Shown: positions 7,273 to 15,627 of the stretch, in pieces | Layout of the letters: each line of letters opens with the position of its first letter | How positions within the stretch are numbered: the first letter of the stretch is position 1 | Assembly: GCF_006227205.1 (NCBI RefSeq) | Contig: NZ_VCNG01000019.1 | Location: forward strand, 1-64,000 | From: Pseudomonas sp. ICMP22404 | GTDB lineage: Bacteria > Pseudomonadota > Gammaproteobacteria > Pseudomonadales > Pseudomonadaceae | Direction: 5' to 3' | Length of the DNA: 64,000 nt | The notes under the pieces: generated by a model | Told to the model about the DNA's origin: nothing | The model's input: the letters and a program-made list of their open reading frames with translations, nothing else | Database searches by the model: none | Translations under genes and position numbers: made by a program

Positions 7273-8205
7273 ATGAGTTCCGCTCTGTCCATCCGGCAGC
7301 TAACCAAAACCTACGGCAACGGTTTCCAGGCCCTGAGTGGTATCGATCTGGACGTCGCCGAAGGTGATTTTTTCGCCTTGCTCGGCCCCAACGGTGCCGG
7401 CAAATCCACCACCATCGGCATTCTTTCCACCCTGGTGAACAAGACCAGCGGCACAGTGAATGTCTTCGGCCATGACCTGGACCGCGAGCCTGCCGCGCTC
7501 AAGCGCTGCATTGGCGTGGTGCCCCAGGAATTCAATTTCAATCAGTTCGAAAAGACCTTCGACATCGTCGTGACCCAGGCGGGTTATTACGGCATCCCGC
7601 CGAAGATCGCCAACGAGCGCGCCGAGCAATACCTGACCCAGTTGGGGTTGTGGGACAAGCGTGACGTGCCGTCCCGTTCGTTGTCCGGGGGCATGAAGCG
7701 CCGACTGATGATCGCCCGCGCGCTGGTGCATGAGCCGCGCCTGTTGATCCTCGACGAACCGACTGCGGGTGTGGACATCGAGCTGCGTCGTTCGATGTGG
7801 ACCTTCCTGACCGAGTTGAACCAGAAAGGCATCACCATCATCCTCACCACCCATTACCTGGAGGAGGCCGAACAGCTGTGCCGCAACATCGGCATCATCG
7901 ACCACGGCACTATCGTCGAGAACACCAGCATGCGGCAGTTGCTCAGCCAACTGCACGTGGAGACGTTCCTGCTGGATCTGAAGAGTGACCTGGCGGCCGC
8001 CCCCCAGTTGATCGGCTATCCGGCCCGGCTGGTGGACCGTCACACCTTGGAGGTGCAGGTGGATAAAACCGTCGGCATTACCGGGTTGTTCACTCAACTG
8101 GCCCTGCAGAACATCGAAGTGCAGAGCCTGCGTAACAAAACCAATCGCCTCGAGGAGCTGTTCGTGTCCCTGGTGGAGAAAAACCTGGCAAAGGTGGCGG
8201 TATGA
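7273..8205 (+). CDS. ABC-2 type exporter, ATP-binding subunit
   Basis: The 310-residue ATPase has Walker A GPNGAGKST, signature LSGGM, Walker B LLILDEPTAGVD and the H-loop TTHYLEEAE, in the order and spacing of the DrrA/YadG family. The C-terminal 80 residues are the usual extension of such ATPases. The substrate is unknown. The ATG at 7273 (MSSALSIRQL) is the family start; the upstream frame from 7168 has no recognisable homology, although no strong ribosome-binding site precedes 7273. The stop overlaps the permease start (ATGA), so the two are co-translated. Equivalent to PA2812. Confidence 0.88.
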   Translation: MSSALSIRQLTKTYGNGFQALSGIDLDVAEGDFFALLGPNGAGKSTTIGILSTLVNKTSGTVNVFGHDLDREPAALKRCIGVVPQEFNFNQFEKTFDIVVTQAGYYGIPPKIANERAEQYLTQLGLWDKRDVPSRSLSGGMKRRLMIARALVHEPRLLILDEPTAGVDIELRRSMWTFLTELNQKGITIILTTHYLEEAEQLCRNIGIIDHGTIVENTSMRQLLSQLHVETFLLDLKSDLAAAPQLIGYPARLVDRHTLEVQVDKTVGITGLFTQLALQNIEVQSLRNKTNRLEELFVSLVEKNLAKVAV

Positions 8206-8981
8206 GTTCCGAATTGCGCCCCAACCTCATCGCCCTCAATACCATCGTCTACCGTGAAGTCCGGCGCTTCATGCGGATCTGGCCGCAGACCCTGCTGCCG
8301 CCGGCCATCACCATGGTTTTGTACTTCGTGATTTTCGGCAACCTGATCGGCCGGCAGATCGGCGACATGGGCGGCTTCACGTACATGGACTACATCGTGC
8401 CGGGGCTGATCATGATGTCGGTGATCACCAACTCCTACGGCAACGTGGTGTCGAGCTTCTTCGGCAGCAAGTTCCAGCGCTCGATCGAAGAGTTGATGGT
8501 GTCGCCGGTCTCGCCCCACACGATCCTGATCGGCTATACCCTGGGTGGCGTGTTGCGCGGCCTGGCGGTGGGCCTGATCGTGACCTTGCTGTCGCTGTTC
8601 TTTACCCATCTGCAGGTGCACCACTTGGGTGTGACGGTATTGGTGGTGGTGCTTACGGCGACGATCTTTTCGCTGCTGGGGTTCATCAACGCCGTGTTTG
8701 CGCGCAACTTCGATGATATCTCCATCATCCCGACGTTCGTGCTCACGCCGCTGACTTACCTGGGCGGGGTGTTCTACTCCATTTCGCTGTTGCCACCGTT
8801 CTGGCAGACCGTGTCCCTGGCCAACCCGGTGCTGCACATGGTCAACGCCTTCCGTTTCGGCATCCTCGGGGTTTCGGATATCCGCATCAGCGTGGCGATC
8901 ACCTTCATGCTGGTGGCGACCGTGGTGCTGTATATCGGTTGTGCCCGGTTGCTGGTCAGTGGGCGCGGCATGCGCACCTGA
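8202..8981 (+). CDS. ABC-2 type exporter, permease subunit
   Basis: The 259-residue membrane protein shows six hydrophobic segments (for example PPAITMVLYFVIFGN, IVPGLIMMSVIT, VLVVVLTATIFSLLG, ITFMLVATVVLYIGC) and the ABC-2 motif YLGGVFYSISLLPPFW. It pairs with the ATPase that overlaps it upstream, as YadH pairs with YadG. The expected role is export of an unknown substrate across the inner membrane. An inverted REP pair and a bidirectional terminator follow. Confidence 0.88.
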   Translation: MSSELRPNLIALNTIVYREVRRFMRIWPQTLLPPAITMVLYFVIFGNLIGRQIGDMGGFTYMDYIVPGLIMMSVITNSYGNVVSSFFGSKFQRSIEELMVSPVSPHTILIGYTLGGVLRGLAVGLIVTLLSLFFTHLQVHHLGVTVLVVVLTATIFSLLGFINAVFARNFDDISIIPTFVLTPLTYLGGVFYSISLLPPFWQTVSLANPVLHMVNAFRFGILGVSDIRISVAITFMLVATVVLYIGCARLLVSGRGMRT

Positions 8982-8985
8982 TCCC

Positions 8986-9052
8986 TGTGGGAGCGAGCCT
9001 GCTCGCGATGGCGTCGGATCTGACCCATCGCAATCGCGAGCTCGCTCCCACA
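8986..9052. repeat. Inverted pair of REP sequences
   Basis: GTGGGAGCGAGCCTGC at 8987 is followed by its inverted partner ending GAGCTCGCTCCCACAC at 9052, in the 3' gap between convergent genes. Confidence 0.9.
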
Positions 9053-9084
9053 CTTGATCTGTCTTAGCCGCAGATACGCCGCAA

Positions 9085-9115
9085 AAAGAAGGCCTCCAAA
9101 TTGGAGGCCTTCTTT
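9085..9115. terminator. Bidirectional Rho-independent terminator
   Basis: AAAGAAGGCCTCCAA is followed by its exact reverse complement TTGGAGGCCTTCTTT with a single base between. It sits between the convergent ABC permease gene and the DUF2062 gene and has A/T flanks on both sides, so it can serve both. Confidence 0.9.
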
Positions 9116-9120
9116 GTTTC

Positions 9121-9636
9121 TCACATCCGGCTTTTCCTGCGCCGGTTCCATTGCCGGGCCACCCACCAACGCCAATAACTCATGGTGACAAAATACGCCA
9201 GGACGCCGAGCACCAGGCCGGTCACCACCGAGCCCAGCAGAAACGGCTGCCACAAGGTCGACAGTTGTTCGGTGATCCAGGCCCAGGTCAATTCATCCGG
9301 CAACGTCCGGGCAGGCACGTCCATCAGCCAGGCGCCAGTCTGGTAGGTACAGAAGAATACCGCCGGCATGGTGATGGGGTTGGTCAACCAGACCAGGCTC
9401 ACCGCAATCGGAATGTTGCCCCTCACCGCGATGGCCAGCGCCGCGGCCAGGAGCATTTGCAAGGGAATGGGGAGAAAAGCGGCAAACAGGCCGACCGCCA
9501 TCGCCCGGGCCACTGAGTGACGATTGAGGTGCCAGAGGTTGGGATCGTGCAGCAGGGTGCCGAGAAAACGTAAGGATTTGTGTTCCCGAATGCTCGCTGG
9601 GTCTGGCATGTAACGTTTGAATAGGCGCCGGGGCAT
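9121..9636 (-). CDS. DUF2062 membrane protein
   Basis: The 171-residue protein (start MPRRLFKRYMPDP) carries the DUF2062 hallmarks: a basic N-terminus, HLNRHSVARAMAVGLFAAFLPIPLQM, the loop VWLTNPITMP, and two or three membrane segments. The biochemical function of the family is not established. The start at 9636 is preferred over the much longer frame from 10083 because the upstream part runs antisense to comEC and has no homology. It is divergent from comEC, as PA2985 is from PA2984. The C-terminus is very basic (ARQWNRRRKSRM). Confidence 0.85.
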   Translation of the reverse strand: MPRRLFKRYMPDPASIREHKSLRFLGTLLHDPNLWHLNRHSVARAMAVGLFAAFLPIPLQMLLAAALAIAVRGNIPIAVSLVWLTNPITMPAVFFCTYQTGAWLMDVPARTLPDELTWAWITEQLSTLWQPFLLGSVVTGLVLGVLAYFVTMSYWRWWVARQWNRRRKSRM

Positions 9637-9780
9637 AAGGCTTCTCGGTCGGTTCAAAGCAATGAAGCGGCAAGTATGTCCGGATTCTAAGTCCGGCAGA
9701 TTCAGACTTTGTGACAATTGATAACGCCCACGGTGCCGCAGACCGGCTAAGCCTGGAGAGAGAACTCTCAAGGATGGGTT

Positions 9781-12015
9781 ATGCGCACAGGGTGGGTCGC
9801 GCTTGCACTGGGGCTGGTGGCCCCGGTTTTCTTTCCGGCGTTGCCGCCGCTGTGGCTGATCGCAGCGATGCCGATGCTGGCGCTGATGGTGCTGCCGTTT
9901 CGTGCGTATCCGCTGGGTTTTTTCCTGTTGGGGTTGGCCTGGGCCTGCCTGTCGGCGCAATTCGCGTTGGACGAACGCCTGCCGGCCGCGCTGGATGGAG
10001 AAACCCGCTGGGTCGAAGGGCGTGTCATCGGTTTGCCGCAATACAGTGAAGGCGTGGTGCGCTTCGATCTGGTCGAGGCCCAAGCGCGTCGCACTCGGCT
10101 GCCGACCTCAATGCGCCTGGCCTGGTTCGGGGGGCCTCCGGTGAGCAGTGGCGAGCGTTGGCGGCTAGCGGTGAAGCTCAAGCGGCCCGCCGGGTTGCGC
10201 AACCCACACGGTTTCGACCATCAAGCCTGGTTGTTGAGCCGAGGCATTGGCGCGACCGGTACGATCAAGGCTGGCCATCGCTTGCAACCGGCCCGGGGCG
10301 CTTGGCGCGACGGGGTGCGCCAGGCAATTGCACAGGTCGACGCCCAAGGCCGCTCCGGTGCGCTGATGGCGTTGGTGCTGGGCGACGGTGGGGGATTGAG
10401 CCGTGAGGACTGGCAGCTGTTGCAAGACACCGGCACTGTCCATCTGCTGGTGATTTCCGGGCAGCACATCGGGCTGCTCGCCGGTCTGGTGTACCTGTTG
10501 GTGGCCGGCGCGGCGCGTTATGGCCTGTGGCCGGGACGTCTGCCGTGGTTACCCTGGGCCTGCGCCCTGGCCTTCATCGCGGCCTTGGGTTACGGCATGC
10601 TTGCCGGGTTCGAGGTGCCGGTGCGGCGGGCCTGCACGATGATCGGCCTGGTGCTGCTGTGGCGCGTGCGCTTCAAGCACCCCGATCCCTGGTGGGCGTG
10701 GCTGCTGGCCTTCGATGGGGTGCTGCTGTTCGATCCTTTGGCCAGCCTGCGCCCGGGGTTCTGGCTGTCATTTGCCGCGGTGGCGATACTGATGTTCACC
10801 TTCGGCGGTCGCCTGGGGCCCTGGCGCTGGTGGCAAACCTGGACCCGCGCCCAGTGGCTGGTGGCGGTCGGGTTGTGCCCGTTGTTGCTGATATTGGGCC
10901 TGCCGGTGAGTCTCAGCGGGCCGCTGGTGAACCTGTTGGCGGTGCCCTGGATCAGCCTGTTGGTGCTGCCGTCGGCCTTGCTCGGCACGGTGTTGCTACC
11001 GGTGTCGGTCATCGGTGAAGCGCTGCTCTGGATCGCCGGGGGCTTGCTCGATCTGCTGTTCAAGGGGCTCGGGCTGGTGGCGGGGCGGATGCCGGCTTGG
11101 GTCCCTGTTCCGGTCCCCCTGTGGGCGTGGTGCATCGCTGCGTTCGGCGCTTTCTTGCTGTTATTGCCCAAGGGGGTACCGTTGCGTGTGCTGGGTTGGC
11201 CGATGTTGCTGCTGATGGTGTTTGCGCCACGGGAAGAGGTGCCGCCAGGGCAAGCGCAGATCTGGCAACTCGACGTTGGCCAGGGGCTGGCGGTGCTGGT
11301 GCGCACCCGTCACCACAGCCTGCTCTATGACGCAGGACCACGCTTCGGTGATGCCGATGTGGGCGAGCGTGTCGTGCTGCCGACCTTGCGCAAGCTGGGT
11401 GTGCGGGGGCTGGACCTGATGGTGCTCAGCCATGCAGATGCCGATCACGCCGGGGGGGCTCAGGCCGTGCGCAACGGGCTGGCAACCACCCGGGTGATCA
11501 GCGGCGATCCGGCTGCGTTGCCCGTCGCCCTTGAAGCAGGGGCCTGCGACAGCGGTGAACAGTGGGAATGGGACGGCGTCCGCTTCGACGTGTGGCGATG
11601 GTCATCGGCCCTTGAAAGCAATCAGAAATCCTGCGTCCTGCTGGTCGAGGCCAACGGCGAACGGCTGTTGTTGACCGGCGACATCGATACCCATGCCGAG
11701 CGCGGACTGCTCGCTAGCCCTCTGGCAGTGCCGACCCAGTGGCTGGCCGCGCCCCATCATGGCAGTCGCAGCTCATCGTCGATGGCGTTGCTGGCGCGCC
11801 TCAAGCCACATTCGGTATTGATCTCCCGAGGCCAAGGCAACGCGTTCGGCCATCCCCACCCCCAGGTGATGGCCCGGTATCGACGCTTGGACATGGCGAT
11901 CTACGACAGCGCCGAACAGGGCGCCATTCGTCTGCAACTGGGGGCCTTCGAGCGGCCGGACACCCAGGCCGACCACTGGCGCTATTGGCGCGACCCGCCG
12001 TCTGCGGGGCCGTGA
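9781..12015 (+). CDS. comEC: ComEC/Rec2 DNA-uptake channel protein
   Basis: The 744-residue polytopic protein has the three ComEC regions: an N-terminal OB-like DUF4131 part (about 20-190), the ComEC membrane core (about 200-490; LVISGQHIGLLAGLVYL, FEVPVRRACTMIGL) and a C-terminal metallo-beta-lactamase-like domain (about 500-735; LSHADADHAGG, LLTGDID, PHHGSRSSSS). ComEC forms the inner-membrane channel for transforming single-stranded DNA. The metal-ligand motif HxDxDH is intact, so the nuclease-like domain may be active. AAGGA precedes the ATG. An ExbB/ExbD pair and lipid A genes follow on the same strand. Confidence 0.95.
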   Translation: MRTGWVALALGLVAPVFFPALPPLWLIAAMPMLALMVLPFRAYPLGFFLLGLAWACLSAQFALDERLPAALDGETRWVEGRVIGLPQYSEGVVRFDLVEAQARRTRLPTSMRLAWFGGPPVSSGERWRLAVKLKRPAGLRNPHGFDHQAWLLSRGIGATGTIKAGHRLQPARGAWRDGVRQAIAQVDAQGRSGALMALVLGDGGGLSREDWQLLQDTGTVHLLVISGQHIGLLAGLVYLLVAGAARYGLWPGRLPWLPWACALAFIAALGYGMLAGFEVPVRRACTMIGLVLLWRVRFKHPDPWWAWLLAFDGVLLFDPLASLRPGFWLSFAAVAILMFTFGGRLGPWRWWQTWTRAQWLVAVGLCPLLLILGLPVSLSGPLVNLLAVPWISLLVLPSALLGTVLLPVSVIGEALLWIAGGLLDLLFKGLGLVAGRMPAWVPVPVPLWAWCIAAFGAFLLLLPKGVPLRVLGWPMLLLMVFAPREEVPPGQAQIWQLDVGQGLAVLVRTRHHSLLYDAGPRFGDADVGERVVLPTLRKLGVRGLDLMVLSHADADHAGGAQAVRNGLATTRVISGDPAALPVALEAGACDSGEQWEWDGVRFDVWRWSSALESNQKSCVLLVEANGERLLLTGDIDTHAERGLLASPLAVPTQWLAAPHHGSRSSSSMALLARLKPHSVLISRGQGNAFGHPHPQVMARYRRLDMAIYDSAEQGAIRLQLGAFERPDTQADHWRYWRDPPSAGP

Positions 12016-12122
12016 GCCGAACCTTGACCCAGGTCGCTTCCTGGCGCAGTTATCGGCGGGGCGGGGCCTCCATGGCGAGTCTCTATGATAAAGTGGCGCA
12101 CTTTTTCGAGGGGGCAGTCACT

Positions 12123-12758
12123 GTGTGGGAATTGGTCAAATCCGGCGGCTGGATGATGTTGCCGATCATTCTGAGTTCCATCGCGGCACTGGGTATCGTT
12201 GCCGAACGCCTGTGGACCCTGCGGGCCAGCCGCGTGACGCCGGAGCATTTGCTCGGGCAGGTCTGGGTCTGGATCAAGGACAAGCAACTGAACAAGGACA
12301 AGCTCAAGGAGCTGCGGGCCAGTTCGCCGTTGGGCGAGATACTGGCGGCCGGCCTGGCGAACTCCAAGCATGGTCGCGAGATCATGAAGGAGTGCATCGA
12401 AGAAGCCGCGGCCCGGGTCATCCATGAGCTGGAGCGCTACATCAATGCCCTGGGTACCATCGCCGCCATGGCCCCGTTGCTGGGCCTGCTGGGCACAGTG
12501 TTGGGCATGATCGACATTTTCAGCGCATTTACCGGATCCGGCGTAAGTACCAATGCCTCGGCGTTGGCCGGTGGTATCTCCAAAGCCTTGATCACCACCG
12601 CCGCGGGCCTGATGGTCGGTATCCCGTCGGTGTTCTTCCATCGGTTCCTGCAGCGCCGCGTTGACGAGCTGGTGGTGGGCATGGAGCAGGAAGCCATCAA
12701 GCTGGTCGAGGTGGTGCAGGGCGATCGTGATGTTGACCTGGCCGGGAGCAAGAAGTGA
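12123..12758 (+). CDS. ExbB/TolQ/MotA family proton-channel protein
   Basis: The 211-residue protein has the three-helix TolQ/ExbB fold: MMLPIILSSIAALGIVAE near the N-terminus, then the two conserved helices around IAAMAPLLGLLGTVLGMI and GGISKALITTAAGLMVGI. A GTG at 12123 is chosen because GAGGGGG lies just upstream and the resulting VWELVKSGGW start matches what I recall of Pseudomonas orthologues (PA2983). A longer form from an ATG at 12072 (MASLYDKVAHFFEGAV) cannot be excluded. It overlaps the ExbD gene by four bases. No TonB-like gene is nearby, so the energised partner is unknown. Confidence 0.85.
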   Translation: MWELVKSGGWMMLPIILSSIAALGIVAERLWTLRASRVTPEHLLGQVWVWIKDKQLNKDKLKELRASSPLGEILAAGLANSKHGREIMKECIEEAAARVIHELERYINALGTIAAMAPLLGLLGTVLGMIDIFSAFTGSGVSTNASALAGGISKALITTAAGLMVGIPSVFFHRFLQRRVDELVVGMEQEAIKLVEVVQGDRDVDLAGSKK

Positions 12759-13183
12759 AGTTCCGCCGCAAACCACGGGAAAACATCGAGATCAACCTCG
12801 CGTCGCTGATCGACGTGGTGTTCATCCTGCTGCTGTTTTTCGTCGTGACCACCACCTTCACCCGGGAAACCCAGCTCAAAGTCGAGTTGCCACAGGCGGT
12901 CAGCGGTTCGCCAGCCGAAGACCAGCAGTTGAAGAATCTGGAAATCACCATCAGCGCAGAAGGGTCGATTTCGGTAAACAACCAGTTGTTGCCCAAGAGC
13001 GACCTGGCGACCCTGATCGAGGTGCTGCAGAAAGAGTCCGGCGGCGACACCAACCTGCCGCTGTCCATCAGCGCTGATGGCAAGACTCCCCATCAATCGG
13101 TCATCACCGCCATGGACGCGGCCGGCAAGCTCGGCTTCAGCCACCTGCGCATGACCACGGTCGAGGCGGCACCCGCACCCTGA
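12755..13183 (+). CDS. ExbD/TolR family protein
   Basis: The 142-residue protein has a short cytoplasmic N-terminus, a single membrane helix with the key proton-pathway Asp (NLASLIDVVFILLLFF), and a periplasmic domain. It is the obligate partner of the ExbB-like protein encoded just upstream, with which its GTG start overlaps. It corresponds to PA2982. Its stop codon overlaps the lpxK start, so proton-channel and lipid A genes are translationally coupled. That order is conserved in Pseudomonas; the functional reason is not known to me. Confidence 0.88.
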   Translation: MKFRRKPRENIEINLASLIDVVFILLLFFVVTTTFTRETQLKVELPQAVSGSPAEDQQLKNLEITISAEGSISVNNQLLPKSDLATLIEVLQKESGGDTNLPLSISADGKTPHQSVITAMDAAGKLGFSHLRMTTVEAAPAP

Positions 13184-14193
13184 TGGCCATGTCCGATCGA
13201 TTGCTCGCCGCGTGGTATGACGGTCACCCGGCTCTGGCGCTGTTACGGCCACTGGAGTGGCTGTACCGGCGCGTGGTGGTCGGCAAGCGCGAGCGTTTCC
13301 TGGCGGGTGAGGGCGATATCTATCAGCCGCCGGTGCCGCTGGTGGTGGTGGGCAACATCACCGTGGGCGGGACCGGCAAGACGCCGATGATCCTGTGGAT
13401 GATCCAGCACTGCCAGCGCTGTGGCCTGCGGGTTGGCGTGGTCAGCCGGGGGTATGGCGCCAAGCCTCCGCAATTGCCGTGGCGAGTCGAGGCCGACCAG
13501 GGCGCCGAGATCGCCGGCGACGAACCTTTGCTGATCGTCCAGCGCACCGGTGTGCCGCTGATGATCGACCCGGATCGCAGCCGCGCGGTCCAGGCGCTGC
13601 TGGCAGCGGAACCGCTGGACCTGATCCTGTCCGATGATGGCATGCAACATTACCGGCTGGCTCGCGACCTGGAGCTGGTGTTGATCGACAATGCCCGCGG
13701 CCTGGGCAACCGGCGTTGCCTGCCTGCCGGCCCGTTGCGCGAACCGGTCGAGCGCCTGCAGTCGGTGGATGCGGTGCTGTACAACGGCGCCGCTGCCGAT
13801 CGTGAAGACGGCTTCGCCTTCGAGCTGCGGCCCACTGCCCTGGTGAATCTGGCCAGTGATGAACGATACCCGCTCGACCATTTTCCGTCCGGTCAGGCCG
13901 TGCACGCCGTGGCCGGTATCGGCAATCCGCAACGTTTCTTCAGAACCCTCGAAACGCTACACTGGCGGCCTATACCGCACGGGTTTGCCGACCATGCCGA
14001 ATACAGCGTCGAGGCCTTGAATTTCACGCCGCCATTGCCAGTGGTCATGACGGAAAAGGACGCGGTCAAATGCCGTGCCTTCGCCGCGCCCGACTGGTGG
14101 TACCTGGCGGTGGACGCCGCGCCTTCACCGGCCTTCGAGGCCTGGTTCGATACGCAGTTGATGCGCCTGTTGCCCGATCGGCTATTACCTTAA
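13183..14193 (+). CDS. lpxK: Tetraacyldisaccharide 4'-kinase LpxK
   Basis: LpxK phosphorylates the 4' position of the lipid A disaccharide at the inner membrane. The 336-residue product has the characteristic P-loop VVGNITVGGTGKTP (about 45-60), the motif GVVSRGYG, LLIVQRTGVPLMIDPDR, ILSDDGMQHYRLARDLEL and VVMTEKDAVKC near the C-terminus. The ATG at 13183 aligns with orthologues (MAMSDRLLAAW), with a second ATG two codons later. It overlaps the exbD stop by one base. Trm112-like and kdsB genes follow, so lipopolysaccharide core and lipid A functions are grouped. Confidence 0.95.
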   Translation: MAMSDRLLAAWYDGHPALALLRPLEWLYRRVVVGKRERFLAGEGDIYQPPVPLVVVGNITVGGTGKTPMILWMIQHCQRCGLRVGVVSRGYGAKPPQLPWRVEADQGAEIAGDEPLLIVQRTGVPLMIDPDRSRAVQALLAAEPLDLILSDDGMQHYRLARDLELVLIDNARGLGNRRCLPAGPLREPVERLQSVDAVLYNGAAADREDGFAFELRPTALVNLASDERYPLDHFPSGQAVHAVAGIGNPQRFFRTLETLHWRPIPHGFADHAEYSVEALNFTPPLPVVMTEKDAVKCRAFAAPDWWYLAVDAAPSPAFEAWFDTQLMRLLPDRLLP

Positions 14194-14216
14194 GAACCTT
14201 ATCCAGGGGAAAATCC

Positions 14217-14402
14217 ATGGACACCAAACTGCTCGACATCCTGGCCTGCCCGGTTTGCAAAGGCCCGCTCAAGCTCAGCGCCGACAAGACCGAGCTGATC
14301 AGCAAGGGCGCCGGCCTGGCGTACCCGATTCGTGACGGCATCCCGGTGATGCTCGAAAGCGAAGCCCGGACCCTGACCACCGATGAGCGCCTGGATAAAT
14401 GA
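14217..14402 (+). CDS. Trm112-like (YcaR family) small protein
   Basis: The 61-residue protein begins MDTKLLDILACPVCKGPL, the Trm112/YcaR signature; the second part (PIRDGIPVMLESEAR) is also typical. Unlike many relatives it keeps only the CPVC pair, so a full four-cysteine zinc site is absent. Such proteins are usually small partners or chaperones of other enzymes; in enterobacteria the gene sits between lpxK and kdsB as here. AGGGG lies upstream of the ATG, and the stop overlaps the kdsB start (ATGA). Confidence 0.88.
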   Translation: MDTKLLDILACPVCKGPLKLSADKTELISKGAGLAYPIRDGIPVMLESEARTLTTDERLDK

Positions 14403-15163
14403 GCATCGTCTTCACCGTTGTGATCCCGTCGCGCTTCGCTTCGACGCGCTTGCCCGGCAAACCGTTGTTGTCGATCGCCGGCAAGCCGATGATCCAGCAC
14501 GTGTGGGAACAGGCCTGCAAGAGCAGCGCCCAGCGTGTGGTGGTGGCGACGGACGACCTGCGCATCGTCGAAGCCTGCGAGGGCTTTGGTGCCGAGGTGG
14601 TCATGACTCGCGAAGATCACAATTCCGGCACTGATCGCCTGGCGGAAGTCGCTGCGAAACTGGGCCTGGAGCCTGACGCCATCGTGGTCAACGTGCAGGG
14701 CGACGAACCGCTGATCCCACCCAGCGTGATCGATCAGGTCGCGGCCAACCTGGCGGCTCATCCCGAAGCGCGTATGGCCACGCTGGCCGAGCCGATCAAG
14801 GACGTACAGACCTTGTTCAACCCGAACGTGGTCAAGGTGATCAGTGATCTGAACGGCCTGGCGCTGACCTTCAGTCGCGCTACGTTGCCCTGGGCCCGGG
14901 ATGCATTCGCTCAAACCCGTGACGTCATGCCTGAAGGCGTGCCGTACCGTCGCCACATCGGCATCTATGCCTATCGTGCCGGTTTTCTCCAGGACTTCGT
15001 GGCCTGGGGCCCATGCTGGCTGGAAAACACCGAAGCCCTGGAGCAGCTGCGCGCGCTCTGGCACGGTGTGCGGATCCATGTTGCCGATGCGCTGATCGCC
15101 CCGCCAACCGGCGTCGACACGGTCGAAGACCTTGAGCGCGTCCGTCGCCTGCTGGAGGCCTGA
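14399..15163 (+). CDS. kdsB: CMP-KDO synthetase KdsB
   Basis: The 254-residue 3-deoxy-manno-octulosonate cytidylyltransferase activates KDO with CTP for the inner core of lipopolysaccharide. Motifs are FTVVIPSRFASTRLPGKPL (nucleotide binding, residues 4-22), VVVATDD, NSGTDRLAEV and VNVQGDEPLIPP, followed by RATLPWARD and the HIGIYAYR segment. Length is typical. It overlaps both neighbours by a few bases and belongs to the lpxK operon. Confidence 0.96.
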   Translation: MSIVFTVVIPSRFASTRLPGKPLLSIAGKPMIQHVWEQACKSSAQRVVVATDDLRIVEACEGFGAEVVMTREDHNSGTDRLAEVAAKLGLEPDAIVVNVQGDEPLIPPSVIDQVAANLAAHPEARMATLAEPIKDVQTLFNPNVVKVISDLNGLALTFSRATLPWARDAFAQTRDVMPEGVPYRRHIGIYAYRAGFLQDFVAWGPCWLENTEALEQLRALWHGVRIHVADALIAPPTGVDTVEDLERVRRLLEA

Positions 15164-15627
15164 TGCGGGTTCTGTTCGTCTGCCTCGGCAACATCTGCCG
15201 CTCGCCCACCGCCGAAGGCATCCTGCGACATAAGCTGCGCGAGGCCGGGCTGACCGGGCAGGTGGAGGTCGCTTCCGCCGGTACCGGTGACTGGCACGTG
15301 GGCAAGCCGCCGGACAAGCGCAGCCAGGCCGCGGCCCTGCGGCGCGGTTATGATTTGTCGGCCCAGCGTGCCCGGCAAGTCAGCCGCGCCGATTTCGCCG
15401 CCTATGACCTGATCCTGGCGATGGACAGCAGCAACCTGCGCAATCTCAAGGCCCTGCAGCCGGCCAACGGCCGGGCGGAACTGGATCTGTTCCTGCGGCG
15501 CTACGAGGCCGGCGTCGATGACGTACCGGATCCGTACTATGACGGCGAGCAGGGTTTCGAGCAGGTCCTGGACCTGATCGAATGCGCCACGGATCGCCTG
15601 GTGATCGAATTGAAGGGGCGGCTATGA
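15163..15627 (+). CDS. Low-molecular-weight protein-tyrosine phosphatase
   Basis: The 154-residue enzyme has the active-site P-loop VCLGNICRSP at residues 6-15 (nucleophile Cys7 in the CX5R motif) and the general-acid loop DDVPDPYYDG. It should dephosphorylate phosphotyrosine. In polysaccharide clusters such enzymes pair with a Wzc-type kinase, but none is present here; the gene sits between kdsB and murB as PA2978 does in PAO1. Its start overlaps the kdsB stop and its stop overlaps the murB start. Confidence 0.93.
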   Translation: MRVLFVCLGNICRSPTAEGILRHKLREAGLTGQVEVASAGTGDWHVGKPPDKRSQAAALRRGYDLSAQRARQVSRADFAAYDLILAMDSSNLRNLKALQPANGRAELDLFLRRYEAGVDDVPDPYYDGEQGFEQVLDLIECATDRLVIELKGRL

